Notes: generated by a model not told the origin, from the letters alone. A stretch of 64,000 bases of DNA from Halomicrobium zhouii (GCF_900114435.1 NZ_FOZK01000002.1:1054001-1118000), one strand, 5' to 3'. Positions 51,490 through 61,096 are shown, counted from the first letter of the stretch. A program made the numbers and translations.

Positions 51490-52509
51490 TCAGTCCGCGA
51501 ACGCTTCTTCCGACCCCGTCGGCGCGGCGGGGTCCTGCACCCACAGGTCGCCGAACAGTTCGTCCTGCTGGAGGCGGACGCGGCCGCGGTGGGAGAGGAA
51601 GAGCAGGCCGAGGTACGTCTCGACGCGCGACCCGCCGGCCAGGTGGACCTCGCGGTAGAGCACCTCGTCGCGGCCGGCGTCGTAGTGCTCGCGCAGCACC
51701 TCGTAGACGGCGTCGATGATGTCGTCCATGTTCTCCGCGTGCGTGGTGCCGGTGACGTCGTCCTCCGTCGGCTCGTCGTCCATCCGCAGGTCGTCGGCCG
51801 ACCGGTAGTCCAGTTCCTGGGTCCCGCGCTGGAACCCCTGCGGGGAGTCGCTCGTGTCGTACTCCCTGGACTCTTTCCACCACGACTCGCGCTCGGCGTC
51901 CCGCAGGTCCCGCACCAGCTCGTCCAGCGTCTGGGGCATCCCGCGTGCCCGCCGGCGTTCGAGGCGCCGGTCCATCTCCTGTTCGAGCGAGGCGAAGGGG
52001 TCGGGCTCGTCGATGGGCGCGTCCTCGCCCATCGCCTGCTCCCAGGGCTCGACCTGTTCGGCCTCTTCCTCGTCGTCGTCGGCGAGCATCGCGTCGCTCT
52101 TCATCCTGATGAGAACGGAGGCGTAGAACAGCGCCCGCCCCGACGTCCGCAGGTCCTGGGCGTCGAGGACGTGCAGGAACTTGTCCGTCACCCGCACGAC
52201 GTCGATGTCCCACGGGTCGATCTCGCCCTCGTCTGCCAGCTGGACGAGTACCTCGACCGGTTCGACGTTCTCGTCTTCGTCTTCGTCGGCCTCGGATTCC
52301 GCGTCATCTGTCTCAGTTGCCGTGGTTTCGGCGTCCGAAGCAGTGTCAGACTCCTCGTCGCTATCGTCGCTCGCGCCGAAGAGTTCTGCCGCGTCGGAAC
52401 TACCACCAGGCCGTTCCCGATCATCGTGGCCCGCGATGTTCAGTGGGATGTCGTCGTTCCTGTCCCCACTGTCCTCGCCGTCCTCGCCGTCTCCACCTCC
52501 GTCAATCAT
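51490..52509 (-). CDS. scpA: Segregation and condensation protein A (kleisin)
   Basis: A 339-aa kleisin that bridges the SMC heads. The acidic N-terminal about 90 residues are disordered. The conserved kleisin N-domain follows (EPVEVLVQLADEGEIDPWDIDVVRVTDKFLHVLDAQDLRTSGRALFYASVLIRMKSDAML), a variable linker, and a C-terminal winged helix (EVHLAGGSRVETYLGLLFLSHRGRVRLQQDELFGDLWV). The ATG at 52509 lies within the end of smc (8-nt overlap), so the two subunits are translationally linked. The N-terminal acid tract is longer than in bacterial ScpA. Confidence 0.93.
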   Translation of the reverse strand: MIDGGGDGEDGEDSGDRNDDIPLNIAGHDDRERPGGSSDAAELFGASDDSDEESDTASDAETTATETDDAESEADEDEDENVEPVEVLVQLADEGEIDPWDIDVVRVTDKFLHVLDAQDLRTSGRALFYASVLIRMKSDAMLADDDEEEAEQVEPWEQAMGEDAPIDEPDPFASLEQEMDRRLERRRARGMPQTLDELVRDLRDAERESWWKESREYDTSDSPQGFQRGTQELDYRSADDLRMDDEPTEDDVTGTTHAENMDDIIDAVYEVLREHYDAGRDEVLYREVHLAGGSRVETYLGLLFLSHRGRVRLQQDELFGDLWVQDPAAPTGSEEAFAD

Positions 52510-55500
52510 CTGCGGGCACCTCCCCGTCGCCGTCGATGTCCACGTCACCCGAGAGGTCGATGCCGGTGACGGCGCTGATGTTGTTGTCCTGCATCGTCAC
52601 CCCGATGGCGCGCTCGGAGCGGTCGAGCAGGGCCGAGCGGTGGGAGACGACGACGAACTGGGCCTGCCCCGCGAGTTCGTCGACCATCTCGCCGACGCGC
52701 TCGGCGTTGGCGGCGTCGAGGAAGGCGTCGACCTCGTCGAGCGCGTAGAACGGCGCGGGGTTGTGGCGCTGGATGGCGAAGATGAACGCGAGCGCGGTCA
52801 GTGACTTCTCCCCGCCGGACATCGCGTTGAGCCGCTGGATGGGCTTGTCGCCGGGCTGGGCCTTCATCGTCAGCCCGCCGTCGAAGGGGTCCTCCTCGTT
52901 CTCGAGGAACAGTCGACCCTCGCCGTCGGAGAGGCGCTCGAAGATGTCCTGGAAGTTCTCGTCGATGGCGTCGTAGGACTCCATGAACGTCTCCTTCTTC
53001 CGGGCCTCGTAGGTCTCGATGCGCTCGCGGATCTGTTCGGCCTCCTCGACGAGCGTCTCCTTCTTGTCCTCGAGCTCACCCAGGTCCTCGGCGACGCTGT
53101 CGTACTCCTCGATGGCGCGCATGTTGACCGGTTCGAGCTTCGCCATCTCGCCTTCGAGACGGTCGATCTCGGACTGGACCGTCTCGTGGTCGGGGACGTC
53201 TTCGGGGTCGTAGTCGCCGACCTGCGCTTCGAGTTCCTCGATCTCCCAGTCCAGGCGGTCCTCTTCCTCGCGGGCGTCCTCGAGGTCGCGCTCGACGTCG
53301 CTGACTTCCGATTGCTGTTCGTCGCGGGCCTCCTTGGCCTCCTGGAGTTCCTCGCGCAGGTCCTCCCGTTCGTCCTTGAGGTCGGCCAGCTCTTCTTCGA
53401 GTTCCTCGACCTCGGACTCCTTCTCGGATTTCTTCTCGCGGTGCGCTTCGATCTCCGATTCGAACTCCGCGATGCGCTCCTGGGCGTCGGCCTTCCGGTT
53501 CTGGGCCGTCTCGATGTCATCGTGGAGGTCGTCGATGGCGTCCTCCGCGTACTGCTTTTCCAGGTTCAGTTCGTTGAGGTCCGCGTCGAGGTCGTCCTGG
53601 CGGTCCTCCAGCTGGTCGATCTCGGCGTTGATCCGGTCCTTCTGGTCGGTCAGATCCGGGAGGTCGGAGTCGGCGACCTCGGCCTCCAGCTCCTCGATGT
53701 CGGCGTTCAGCCCGGCGATTGTCTCGTCCTTCTCCGATATCTGGGCCTCCAGTTCGTCCATCTCGTCGGAGACGGCCTCGCGTTCCTCTTCGATCTCTGC
53801 GAGTTCCTCTTCGAGACGCTGGATCTTCTCTTCCGCGTCCTCGATGGACGTCTCCTTGCGCTCGACGTCGGCCTCGATCTCCCGGACCTGGTCGGCCGCG
53901 TCGGCCTGGCGGTCGCGGGCGTCGTCGAGGCGCCCCTCGACGTCTCGCAGTTCCTCGCGGACCGCCTTGCGCTCGTCCTCGAGGTCGTTGATCTTCTTCG
54001 CGACCCGCTCCAGTTTGCCCTGGCCGCCGGAGAAGGAGTAGCGAGTCCCGGAGGAGGAGCCACCGGTCATCGCGCCGGACTTCTCGACGAGGTCGCCGTC
54101 GAGCGTGACGAGGCGGAACTGGCCCATCATGTCCCGGGCCGTCTCGATGTCGTCGACGACGACGGTGTCGCCCAGCACGTAGGAGAACACGCCCGCGTAC
54201 TCCGGGTCGAAGTCGACGAGGTTGTACGCGAAGTCGATTACTCCGTCTTTGTCGGGCAGGTTCCCCAGCCCGCGCTGGTGCATCTCGGTGATTGGCAGGA
54301 AGGTCGCCCGCCCGGCGCCCTTCGACTTGAGGTACTCGATACCGCGCTGGCCGACGGTGTCGTCGTCGACGACGACGTGGGCGAGCCGTCCGCCCGCGGC
54401 GGTCTCACAGGCCGTCGCGTAGTCGGGGTCGACGCCGCCGAGCTGGCCGACGGTGCCGTGGACGCCCTCGATGCCGGCGTTGAGGATGGACGTGACCGCG
54501 CGGCCGTACGAGGAGTCGCCGTCCTGGCCCGCTCTCGCTTCGAGTTCTGCGTACTCCTGCTGTTTCGCGGAGATTTCGTCCTCCAGGTCGTCGATCGTCG
54601 ACTGGAGCTCCTGTTTCTCGCTCTTGAGATCCTCGACGACGCCGGTGATGGTCTCCCGGTTCTTCTCGGCCTTCTCCAGTTCGTTCTCGAGGTCGCCGAT
54701 CTCGGATTCGAGGTCGGGGATCTCTGCTTCGGCCTCCTCGATGGCCTCCTTCTTCTCCCGTTGCTCGTTCGAGCGGCGGCGGGCCTCGTCGATGAGGCGG
54801 TCCTGCTCGCGCTGGAGGTCGTTTTTTGCCGATTTAGCCTCCTCCAGATCCGCCCGCTTGTCCTCGAGTTCGGTCTTGACTTCCTCGAACTCGTCGCCGA
54901 CCTCGTCGATCCGCTGCTGGACCTCCTCGAGTTCGACTTCTTTCTCCTGGATCTCCGCTTTCACGTTGGACTTCTCGACTTTCCGCTCGCGGATGTCGCT
55001 CTCCAGGTCGTCGATGGTCTCCTGCTTGCGGTCGATCTGGACGAACGCCTGCCGGCGGGTGTTTTCGGCGTCTTCGACCTTCTCCTCGGCGGTCTCGATC
55101 TTGTCCTCCAGGCGGGAGATGTCGCCTTTGATCTCTTCGATCTCCCGCTTGATGGCGAGCTGTTCGTCCTCGCCCTTGCGTTCGATCTCCGCGTTCAGGT
55201 CTTCCAGATCCTCTTCCAGGCGGACGACGGTGCCCTGGCGCTGGTCGAGCTCCTCCTGGAGCCCGGCGAGTTCGTCTTCGAGCTCGTCGATCTCCGATTC
55301 GATCTCCTCGAGTTCCTCGCGCTTGTCTTCGAGTTCGGCCGCCTTGCGGTACCCCTCGTACTCCTCTTTCTCCTCGCGGAGGCTCTGGTACTTCAGCGCG
55401 GTCTCCCGCTCGTCTTCGAGCTGGTCGAGGCGGTTCTGCTTCTCCTCGATCCGCAACTCGGCTTCGTCGATGCGCTCCTGGACGACCTCGAGTTCCTCGA

Positions 55501-56095
55501 AGGCCGCCTCCTTCTTCTGGTCGAACTCGGCGACGCCCGCAATCTCGTCGATGATCTCCCGGCGAGCGCCGGGGGTCATGTTGATGATCTCGGTGACGTC
55601 GCCCTGCATCACGACGTTGTACCCCTCGGGCGTGACGCCCGCCTGCGAGAGCAGGTCCTGGATGTCGGAGAGGTTGACCGAGCGGCCGTTGATGTAGTAG
55701 TAGGAGTAGTAGTTGTCCTCGGTCTGTTTGACGCGCCGACGGATGGATATCTCGTCGACGTTACCGACGTCTTCGGTGCCGGCGGCGTTGATCACCTGCG
55801 AGCGCTGGAGCTTGCGGTCGGAGTTGTCGAGGATGACCTCGACGCTGGCCTCGCGCTCGCCGCCGAAGTCGTCCTCGTCCTCGGCGTCCCGCGGGTTGTA
55901 GATGAGATCCGTCAGCTTCTCGGCCCGGATACCCGACGTGCGGGCCAGGCCGAGCGCGAACAGGACGGAGTCGATGATGTTCGACTTCCCCGACCCGTTC
56001 GGTCCGGTGACGACGGTGAAATCCTCGTAGAACGGAATCCGCGTCTTCCGGCCGAAACTCTTGAAGTTGTCAAGGACGAGCTCTTTGATGTGCAT
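52502..56095 (-). CDS. smc: Chromosome segregation ATPase SMC
   Basis: A 1197-aa SMC protein. Walker A GPNGSGKSN is near residue 33 in the N-terminal head. Two long coiled coils (about 170-510 and 690-1020) flank the hinge (about 515-680, AGIEGVHGTVGQLGGVDPDY). The C-terminal head holds the signature LNAMSGGEKSLTALAF and Walker B FYALDEVDAFLD. SMC forms the ring that organises and separates chromosomes with ScpA. It is overlapped by scpA and preceded by a small coiled-coil gene ending 23 nt upstream. Confidence 0.98.
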   Translation of the reverse strand: MHIKELVLDNFKSFGRKTRIPFYEDFTVVTGPNGSGKSNIIDSVLFALGLARTSGIRAEKLTDLIYNPRDAEDEDDFGGEREASVEVILDNSDRKLQRSQVINAAGTEDVGNVDEISIRRRVKQTEDNYYSYYYINGRSVNLSDIQDLLSQAGVTPEGYNVVMQGDVTEIINMTPGARREIIDEIAGVAEFDQKKEAAFEELEVVQERIDEAELRIEEKQNRLDQLEDERETALKYQSLREEKEEYEGYRKAAELEDKREELEEIESEIDELEDELAGLQEELDQRQGTVVRLEEDLEDLNAEIERKGEDEQLAIKREIEEIKGDISRLEDKIETAEEKVEDAENTRRQAFVQIDRKQETIDDLESDIRERKVEKSNVKAEIQEKEVELEEVQQRIDEVGDEFEEVKTELEDKRADLEEAKSAKNDLQREQDRLIDEARRRSNEQREKKEAIEEAEAEIPDLESEIGDLENELEKAEKNRETITGVVEDLKSEKQELQSTIDDLEDEISAKQQEYAELEARAGQDGDSSYGRAVTSILNAGIEGVHGTVGQLGGVDPDYATACETAAGGRLAHVVVDDDTVGQRGIEYLKSKGAGRATFLPITEMHQRGLGNLPDKDGVIDFAYNLVDFDPEYAGVFSYVLGDTVVVDDIETARDMMGQFRLVTLDGDLVEKSGAMTGGSSSGTRYSFSGGQGKLERVAKKINDLEDERKAVREELRDVEGRLDDARDRQADAADQVREIEADVERKETSIEDAEEKIQRLEEELAEIEEEREAVSDEMDELEAQISEKDETIAGLNADIEELEAEVADSDLPDLTDQKDRINAEIDQLEDRQDDLDADLNELNLEKQYAEDAIDDLHDDIETAQNRKADAQERIAEFESEIEAHREKKSEKESEVEELEEELADLKDEREDLREELQEAKEARDEQQSEVSDVERDLEDAREEEDRLDWEIEELEAQVGDYDPEDVPDHETVQSEIDRLEGEMAKLEPVNMRAIEEYDSVAEDLGELEDKKETLVEEAEQIRERIETYEARKKETFMESYDAIDENFQDIFERLSDGEGRLFLENEEDPFDGGLTMKAQPGDKPIQRLNAMSGGEKSLTALAFIFAIQRHNPAPFYALDEVDAFLDAANAERVGEMVDELAGQAQFVVVSHRSALLDRSERAIGVTMQDNNISAVTGIDLSGDVDIDGDGEVPADD

Positions 56096-56118
56096 TGGGT
56101 CGCTCGTGGCCGTCCGAC

Positions 56119-56433
56119 CTACGCGACGATGATGTCGGAGCCGGAGTCGGCCTCGCTTTCCTCCCGGTTGTCCTCAGTTGTGGCGTCCTCGGCTTTATGT
56201 GTGTCGGCTCCTCCCTGCTCCGCTGCCGGCGTAGTGTCCGTCTGCGTACTGTTCGGCGTCGACTCGCCAGCGGACCCGGAGCTGTCGTCGCTGAGTCCGA
56301 TATCGGTGTCGACGGCGTTCTCCAGTTCGCGGAGGCGGACCTTGCACTCGACGAGTTCGTCGGTGAGCCCTTCGACGGACGCTTCGAGTTCCTTCACGCG
56401 CGATTCGAGTTCCTCGACACGGTTACCGCACAT
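56119..56433 (-). CDS. Small coiled-coil protein encoded next to smc
   Basis: A 104-aa protein. Residues 4-40 form a leucine-zipper-like coiled coil (RVEELESRVKELEASVEGL and on). The rest is an acidic Ser/Thr-rich tail ending in hydrophobic SDIIVA. The ATG at 56433 is preferred because the TATA-like GGTTTAAGG core at 56458-56463 lies about 27 nt upstream, as for leaderless genes; another ATG at 56439 adds two residues. It is 23 nt upstream of smc on the same strand and is likely the first gene of the smc-scpA operon. Function unknown. Confidence 0.78.
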   Translation of the reverse strand: MCGNRVEELESRVKELEASVEGLTDELVECKVRLRELENAVDTDIGLSDDSSGSAGESTPNSTQTDTTPAAEQGGADTHKAEDATTEDNREESEADSGSDIIVA

Positions 56434-56540
56434 GGACATACAGCGCGACTGATAGACCTTAAACCTCCGTCAGACATTGACAGCGCGATTGACAACTCCC
56501 CGACCAGTCGCCCCCGGTGTGTCCGGTCGCTATCTGGCGA

Positions 56541-57296
56541 TCATGCGCCGTAGGTCTCGTCCAGATACGCCGACACGCGGTCGACGACGGCGGGGTCGAA
56601 CGTCCAGAGGCCGGTCCACTCGTTCGGTCCGACCTCCGTCGCGAGCAGGGCGCCCTTGAACTCGTCGGGGCAGTCGGTGTTGACGACGAACCACGAGGTA
56701 CGGATCTCCTCGCTATCGTCCGCGTGGACGGAGATGTCGTCGGGAATAGCCGGTGAGTCGTCCGGCGTCCCGTACACGTGGACAGAGACGTCGGCGTCGA
56801 CGAGCCGCTCGTACACCGATCTCGTCCCGCGTTCGTCCTCGATGCGAGAGAGGTGCTGAAAGCCGGTGTGTAACGTGCTCCCGCCGGACCGGTAGGCCAG
56901 GGCCTCGACGTGGCGCGAGATCTCGATCAGCAGCATCTTCTGCTTGCCCGAAACCGTGAACGTCGTCTCGTCCAGCCCCGCGAGCACGTCTGGCGTGTCG
57001 ACCTCGTCGATCGATCTGGTGCCGGTGATATAGAGGTCCGAGTTCACCATCAGGACGCTGTTTCCCACGTCGGCGATCGAAGAGATGGCGAGTTGCGTCG
57101 TCCCCTCCCCGTCTCCTTCGAGAATGACGAGGTTTCCGGGGCTTCCCGCTGCGGGCACGTCCTCCCGGATCCGCACGTCCGGCGCGTCGACCATCCGCCT
57201 GAGCATCCGCACGATCGGCTCCGGTTCGTCGCGGTTCCGTATCGTGAGCGTCTTCTCACCGGAGTCGACGTCCGCGATGATGTCGGCGAGTCCCAT
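56541..57296 (-). CDS. DICT sensory-domain protein
   Basis: A 251-aa protein. The DICT-type pattern is visible: SGKQKMLLIEISRHVEALAYRSGGSTLHTGFQHLSRIEDERGTRSVYERLVDADVSVHVYGTP, then TSWFVVNTDCPDEFKGALLATEVGPNEWTGLWTFDPAVVDRV. DICT domains occur next to GGDEF, EAL and histidine-kinase modules in bacteria and alone in haloarchaea, and are thought to sense light or a ligand. The N-terminal about 80 residues hold a separate alpha/beta unit (EPIVRMLRRMVDAPDVRIREDVP). No output domain is present. Confidence 0.85.
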   Translation of the reverse strand: MGLADIIADVDSGEKTLTIRNRDEPEPIVRMLRRMVDAPDVRIREDVPAAGSPGNLVILEGDGEGTTQLAISSIADVGNSVLMVNSDLYITGTRSIDEVDTPDVLAGLDETTFTVSGKQKMLLIEISRHVEALAYRSGGSTLHTGFQHLSRIEDERGTRSVYERLVDADVSVHVYGTPDDSPAIPDDISVHADDSEEIRTSWFVVNTDCPDEFKGALLATEVGPNEWTGLWTFDPAVVDRVSAYLDETYGA

Positions 57297-57368
57297 TGCG
57301 TACTCGTTCGGGTGGAGTGCTAAATACGACGCGGGGCGATTACCATCGCTGATAGCGATGCGCGAGGG

Positions 57369-58538
57369 CTACGCGTCCGTCCACGGAAACAGCGGCTCGT
57401 CGCACCGCTCCCGAACGGCGTCGCTCGTCAGCGTCGATCCGTCCGTTCCGTAGACCATGGCGGGATGGTCCTGCGGCGTCAGCCCGGGGACGTCGGCGTC
57501 CCAGTTCGCCTCGTAGGCCAGCGACGAGTGCGGCGAGAACGGTTCCGTCCCGATCGGCAGGTACGCCTGTGTCGCCCACGGGACGAACCGCTCCCGGTTC
57601 ATCTCCTGGTTCCGGAGCCAGTTGCCGTCCTCGACGCTCCCGTCGAGACGCTCGTCGGTCCCTCGCTCCAGTCCGTTCGTCATCCCGCCTTCGGGCTGGG
57701 TCCCGTTCACGTAGAAGACGTGGAGCGGGTACGGGCTGGCGTCCCACGTGCGGGCAAGGGTCGTGCCGTCGGCCAGCACGATCAGGTCCAGGAACGTGTA
57801 CACCGTCGGCGGCGTCCGGATGTACGAGGGGACGTCCTCCGGGCCGTTGTCCGGGAACTCCGCCTGGAACCGGACCGGGTCCCGGTAGAACAGTTCGTTC
57901 AGCTTCCGGATGTAGGTGTCCTGCCCGCCGACGATGGCAGAGACGCGGACACCTTCGACCGTCTCGCCGTCAGGCCCGTCCACTGCGACGCGATTCAGAT
58001 CCTCGGACCTCGGTTCGTAGCCCGCACTGTCTCCGTCGCCGCCCCCTCGCTCGACGATATCGTCGTCGTAGCGAATGCGGTGTGCCCTCGCCTTCTCGCG
58101 CCCGTCGAACCAGTCCCAGAACTCGCTCGGCGGGTCCTCGATCAGGGTCCGCATCGCGTTGTCCTCGCCGTGGTCGGTCTCCCCCTCGACGCAGACCCAG
58201 ACGGGGTCGTGCTCGTCGATTGCCACCGTCACCGCGTCCCAGTCGTCGATGCGCCGGCCGCCGCTCGACGGAAAGGTAACTTCGAGGTGGTTCTTCAGCC
58301 GGTAGGCACGGAACTCCTCGCCGGGGTACTCGGGGAACGTCTTCCTGGCCGCCAGCGCGTCGTCGAGGGCCGTCGGCAGGGACTCCCGCTGGTCCCCGAG
58401 GAACCACGCGTCGAGGCCCTTCCCCCAGTAATCCGGCATCGCGCTGTCGAGGTCGTCGCCGCCCGCGGCGCTGTGTTCGCTGCCGCCGGGGATCAGCGAG
58501 AGCGTCGTCGCCGACCCGGTCACCGTCTCGTCACTCAC
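57369..58538 (-). CDS. Unrecognised 389-aa protein, partner of the Tat-secreted gene
   Basis: I do not recognise a family. The start is GTG 58538, which overlaps the upstream TGA (GTGA) and has GGAGGTGA 6 nt before it. The protein is Trp-, Asp- and Pro-rich with no signal peptide or membrane helix. Stretches that look ordered are DYWGKGLDAWFLGDQ, AVTVAIDEHDPVWVCVEGE, FWDWFDGREKARAHRIRYDDD, TPPTVYTFLDLIVLADGTTLARTW and LHVFYVNGTQPEGG. The many aromatic and beta-prone segments suggest a beta-rich fold. It may be exported with its partner, or stay inside; neither is shown. Confidence 0.68.
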   Translation of the reverse strand: MSDETVTGSATTLSLIPGGSEHSAAGGDDLDSAMPDYWGKGLDAWFLGDQRESLPTALDDALAARKTFPEYPGEEFRAYRLKNHLEVTFPSSGGRRIDDWDAVTVAIDEHDPVWVCVEGETDHGEDNAMRTLIEDPPSEFWDWFDGREKARAHRIRYDDDIVERGGGDGDSAGYEPRSEDLNRVAVDGPDGETVEGVRVSAIVGGQDTYIRKLNELFYRDPVRFQAEFPDNGPEDVPSYIRTPPTVYTFLDLIVLADGTTLARTWDASPYPLHVFYVNGTQPEGGMTNGLERGTDERLDGSVEDGNWLRNQEMNRERFVPWATQAYLPIGTEPFSPHSSLAYEANWDADVPGLTPQDHPAMVYGTDGSTLTSDAVRERCDEPLFPWTDA

Positions 58539-59419
58539 AGCCACTCACCTCCGAACAGGTACTCGACGCCGTCCAGCACGAACTCCACCCCGTCGTCGGT
58601 CAGCGTCTCGACGGTGTAGGGCACCGAGGACCCGCTGGCGAAGACGAACTCGCCGGATTCCAGGTGTTCCGTCCGGAGGTGGACCTCCGTCGAGCGGTAG
58701 GCCCCGAGGGCGAACTGGAGGCGTTCGAAGTGCTCGCCCAGTCGCAGGCGCCTGATCCGGTCGCCGTCGTCCGTCAGGTGGACGTCGTCGACGACAACTG
58801 TCCACGCCTCGCCGGCGTCGCTGTCCAGCGAGTCCGACGCGGAGTCCGTGGCCGGCGACCAGTCGATCTCCAGTTTCGTCGCGTCGGCTCGCGTCGTCTC
58901 GGCCAGCTCGCGCAGGTCCCACGAGACGACTGCGGGCGCGTGCGGCCGGACGGTCTGTGCGTCCGATTCGACGACGCCAGTGTCGTCGCCGAAGAGCCCA
59001 TCGTCTACGTAGTGCAATCGAAACCGCACCGAGATAGCCACGTCGCTCCCCGGGATCCGGCCGGGCGTGACCGTCGCGAACAGGGAGGGGTTCGCGACGA
59101 GGTCGGCGTTTCGGACGCGTTCCTCGTTCTCGATGCGTCCGGCAGTTCGGTCCGTCGTCGCCGCCAGCGCGTGGTCGCCGCTCGTGACGGCAGCCGGTCG
59201 CTCAGACTTCGCGACCCGGTCGAGCGTCGTCTCACCGACGCCGCGCCAGCCGGCCAGGCCCGACTCGAAGTCGCCCAGAGTGACGGCATCGTCGCTCGTC
59301 TCAGCCGCCCCGCTCGCGGGCACCGCACCGCCGGCGAGCGCCGCGGCAGTCGTGGCCCCTATCCCCTTCAGCACGTTTCGACGCGTCGCTGACCCAGTCG
59401 ACCCCCATGTACCTTCCAT
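58535..59419 (-). CDS. Tat-secreted beta-sandwich-like protein
   Basis: A 294-aa protein from ATG 59419. A twin-arginine signal (ATRRNVLKGIGATTAAALAGGAVPASG) is followed by a jelly-roll-like domain: TLGDFESGLAGWRGVGE is the typical start of a carbohydrate-binding-type module, then alternating strands (AISVRFRLHYVDDG, VVSWDLRELAETT, AWTVVVDDVHLTDD). The final 60 residues repeat a strand-rich pattern (VEFVLDGVEYLFGGEWL). It is expected outside the cell, binding sugar or surface polymer. Its stop overlaps the start of the next gene by 4 nt. Confidence 0.75.
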   Translation of the reverse strand: MEGTWGSTGSATRRNVLKGIGATTAAALAGGAVPASGAAETSDDAVTLGDFESGLAGWRGVGETTLDRVAKSERPAAVTSGDHALAATTDRTAGRIENEERVRNADLVANPSLFATVTPGRIPGSDVAISVRFRLHYVDDGLFGDDTGVVESDAQTVRPHAPAVVSWDLRELAETTRADATKLEIDWSPATDSASDSLDSDAGEAWTVVVDDVHLTDDGDRIRRLRLGEHFERLQFALGAYRSTEVHLRTEHLESGEFVFASGSSVPYTVETLTDDGVEFVLDGVEYLFGGEWL

Positions 59420-59550
59420 TTTCAGGTCCGAAAGACCTCGGCCACCACTCAAAACGTTACCCCCTAATCGCTTAGCCCGGGGAATGCACGTCGACGAGCG
59501 GAACGAACCCCTTCGTTAGCCTTTAGCCGAACGGCGTCGAATCCCGGACA

Positions 59551-61068
59551 ATGACCGCTCAGGCCACGGAGTCGCGCGAACTCGCGACCGTCATCGGGCT
59601 CGAGGTCCACGTCCAGCTCGAGACCGAGACGAAGATCTTCTGCGGCTGTTCGACCGACGTGGGCGACGACGAGCCCAACACCCACACCTGCCCGGTGTGC
59701 CTCGGCCTCCCCGGCGCGCTCCCGGTCGTCAACGAGGCGGCCGTCGAGTCGGCGGTGAAGGTCGGCAAAGCCATCGACGCCGACGTCCCCGAGGAGACCA
59801 CCTTCCACCGGAAGAACTACTATTACCCCGACCTGCCGAAGAACTTCCAGATCACCCAGTACGACGCGCCAATCTGCCAGGACGGCACGCTGGAGTTCTC
59901 CCACGAGGGCGAGCGCCGCGCGGTCGACATCCGACGGGCCCACCTCGAAGAGGACCCCGGGTCGATCAAGCACGTCCGCGACGGCAGCGGCCCGCTGGAA
60001 TCCCGGACGACGGGCATCGACCGGGCGGACTACACCCTCATTGACTACAACCGCGCCGGCACGCCGCTGATGGAGATCGTCACCCAGCCCGACTTCCGCG
60101 CGCCCGGTGAGGTTCGAGCGTTCCTCGAAAAGCTGGAGGAGGTCCTGGAGTACCTGGGCGTCTTCGACGCGACGCGGGACGGCAGCCTGCGCATCGACGC
60201 CAACCTCTCGCTGGTCGACGCCGACGACGTGGGCGACGACGGCGACATCGACGAGTCGGTCCTCGAAGACGCCAACCGCACCGAGGTCAAGAACATCTCC
60301 AGCCACCGGGGCGCCGAACAGGCCCTGGCCTTCGAGGCCTCCCGGCAGAAGAAGCTCGTCCAGTCCGGTCGCGAGGTCGCCCAGGAGACCCGCCACTTCA
60401 ACGAGACCCACGGCAACACCGTCGGGATGCGCTCGAAGGAGGAGGAGAAGGACTACCGCTACTTCCGCGAGGCCGACCTCCCGCCGCTCCGCGTGAGCCA
60501 CTGGAAGGAAGAGATCGCCATCCCGGAACTCCCCGACGCCCGCCGCGAGCGCTTCGTCTCGGAGTACGGCCTGAGCGACGAGGCGGCCTCGAAGCTCACC
60601 AGCACCAAGCAGGTCGCGGACTTCTTCGAGAGCGTCGCCGAGCGCTTCGACGCCGACCTGGCCGCGACCTGGGTCGCCGACGAACTGCTGGGCGAACTCA
60701 ACTACCGCGACATGCAGATCACCGACGTCGAGGACCGCTTCGACGAGGTGACCCGCCTCGTCGAACTCGTCGCCGAGGACGAGATAACCGCCAAGAACGC
60801 CAAGGAGACCGTCCTGCGCGGGATGCTCGACAACGGCGAGGACCCGGACAGCATCGTCGAGGCCGAGGACCTGGGCAAGACGAGCGGCGACGAGATACAG
60901 GCGGCCGTCGAGGACGCTATCGACGAGAACCCCGACGCCGTGTCGGACTTCCACGACGGCGACGACGGCGCCATCAACTTCCTGGTCGGCCAGGTTATGC
61001 AGAAGACGGGCGGGAGTGCGGACCCCGGCGAAGTGAACGGGCTGTTGCGGGAGGAGCTGGAAGGGTAA
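59551..61068 (+). CDS. gatB: Asp-tRNA(Asn)/Glu-tRNA(Gln) amidotransferase subunit B
   Basis: A 505-aa protein. It phosphorylates Glu or Asp on misacylated tRNA and, with GatA and GatC, amidates it. Seen: GLEVHVQLETETKIFCGC, a zinc site CGC...CPVCLGLPG, HRKNYYYPDLPKNFQITQYD, VDIRRAHLEEDPG, and DYNRAGTPLMEIVTQPD in the kinase core; the C-terminal YqeY-like helical tail (ITAKNAKETVLRGML, DFHDGDDGAINFLVGQVMQKTGG) contacts tRNA. Typical length. TATA-like CCTTTAGCC lies about 27 nt before the ATG, giving a leaderless mRNA. gatA and gatC are not in the window. Confidence 0.97.
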   Translation: MTAQATESRELATVIGLEVHVQLETETKIFCGCSTDVGDDEPNTHTCPVCLGLPGALPVVNEAAVESAVKVGKAIDADVPEETTFHRKNYYYPDLPKNFQITQYDAPICQDGTLEFSHEGERRAVDIRRAHLEEDPGSIKHVRDGSGPLESRTTGIDRADYTLIDYNRAGTPLMEIVTQPDFRAPGEVRAFLEKLEEVLEYLGVFDATRDGSLRIDANLSLVDADDVGDDGDIDESVLEDANRTEVKNISSHRGAEQALAFEASRQKKLVQSGREVAQETRHFNETHGNTVGMRSKEEEKDYRYFREADLPPLRVSHWKEEIAIPELPDARRERFVSEYGLSDEAASKLTSTKQVADFFESVAERFDADLAATWVADELLGELNYRDMQITDVEDRFDEVTRLVELVAEDEITAKNAKETVLRGMLDNGEDPDSIVEAEDLGKTSGDEIQAAVEDAIDENPDAVSDFHDGDDGAINFLVGQVMQKTGGSADPGEVNGLLREELEG

Positions 61069-61096
61069 ACACGATTTCAGCGGGAGGCGATACGAC

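Noticed and set aside
53186-56452. 1088-codon open frame on the plus strand across smc
   Set aside because: It is antisense to smc and full of hydrophobic residues that mirror the Glu/Lys/Leu codons of the coiled coils; the reverse strand has the real SMC motifs.
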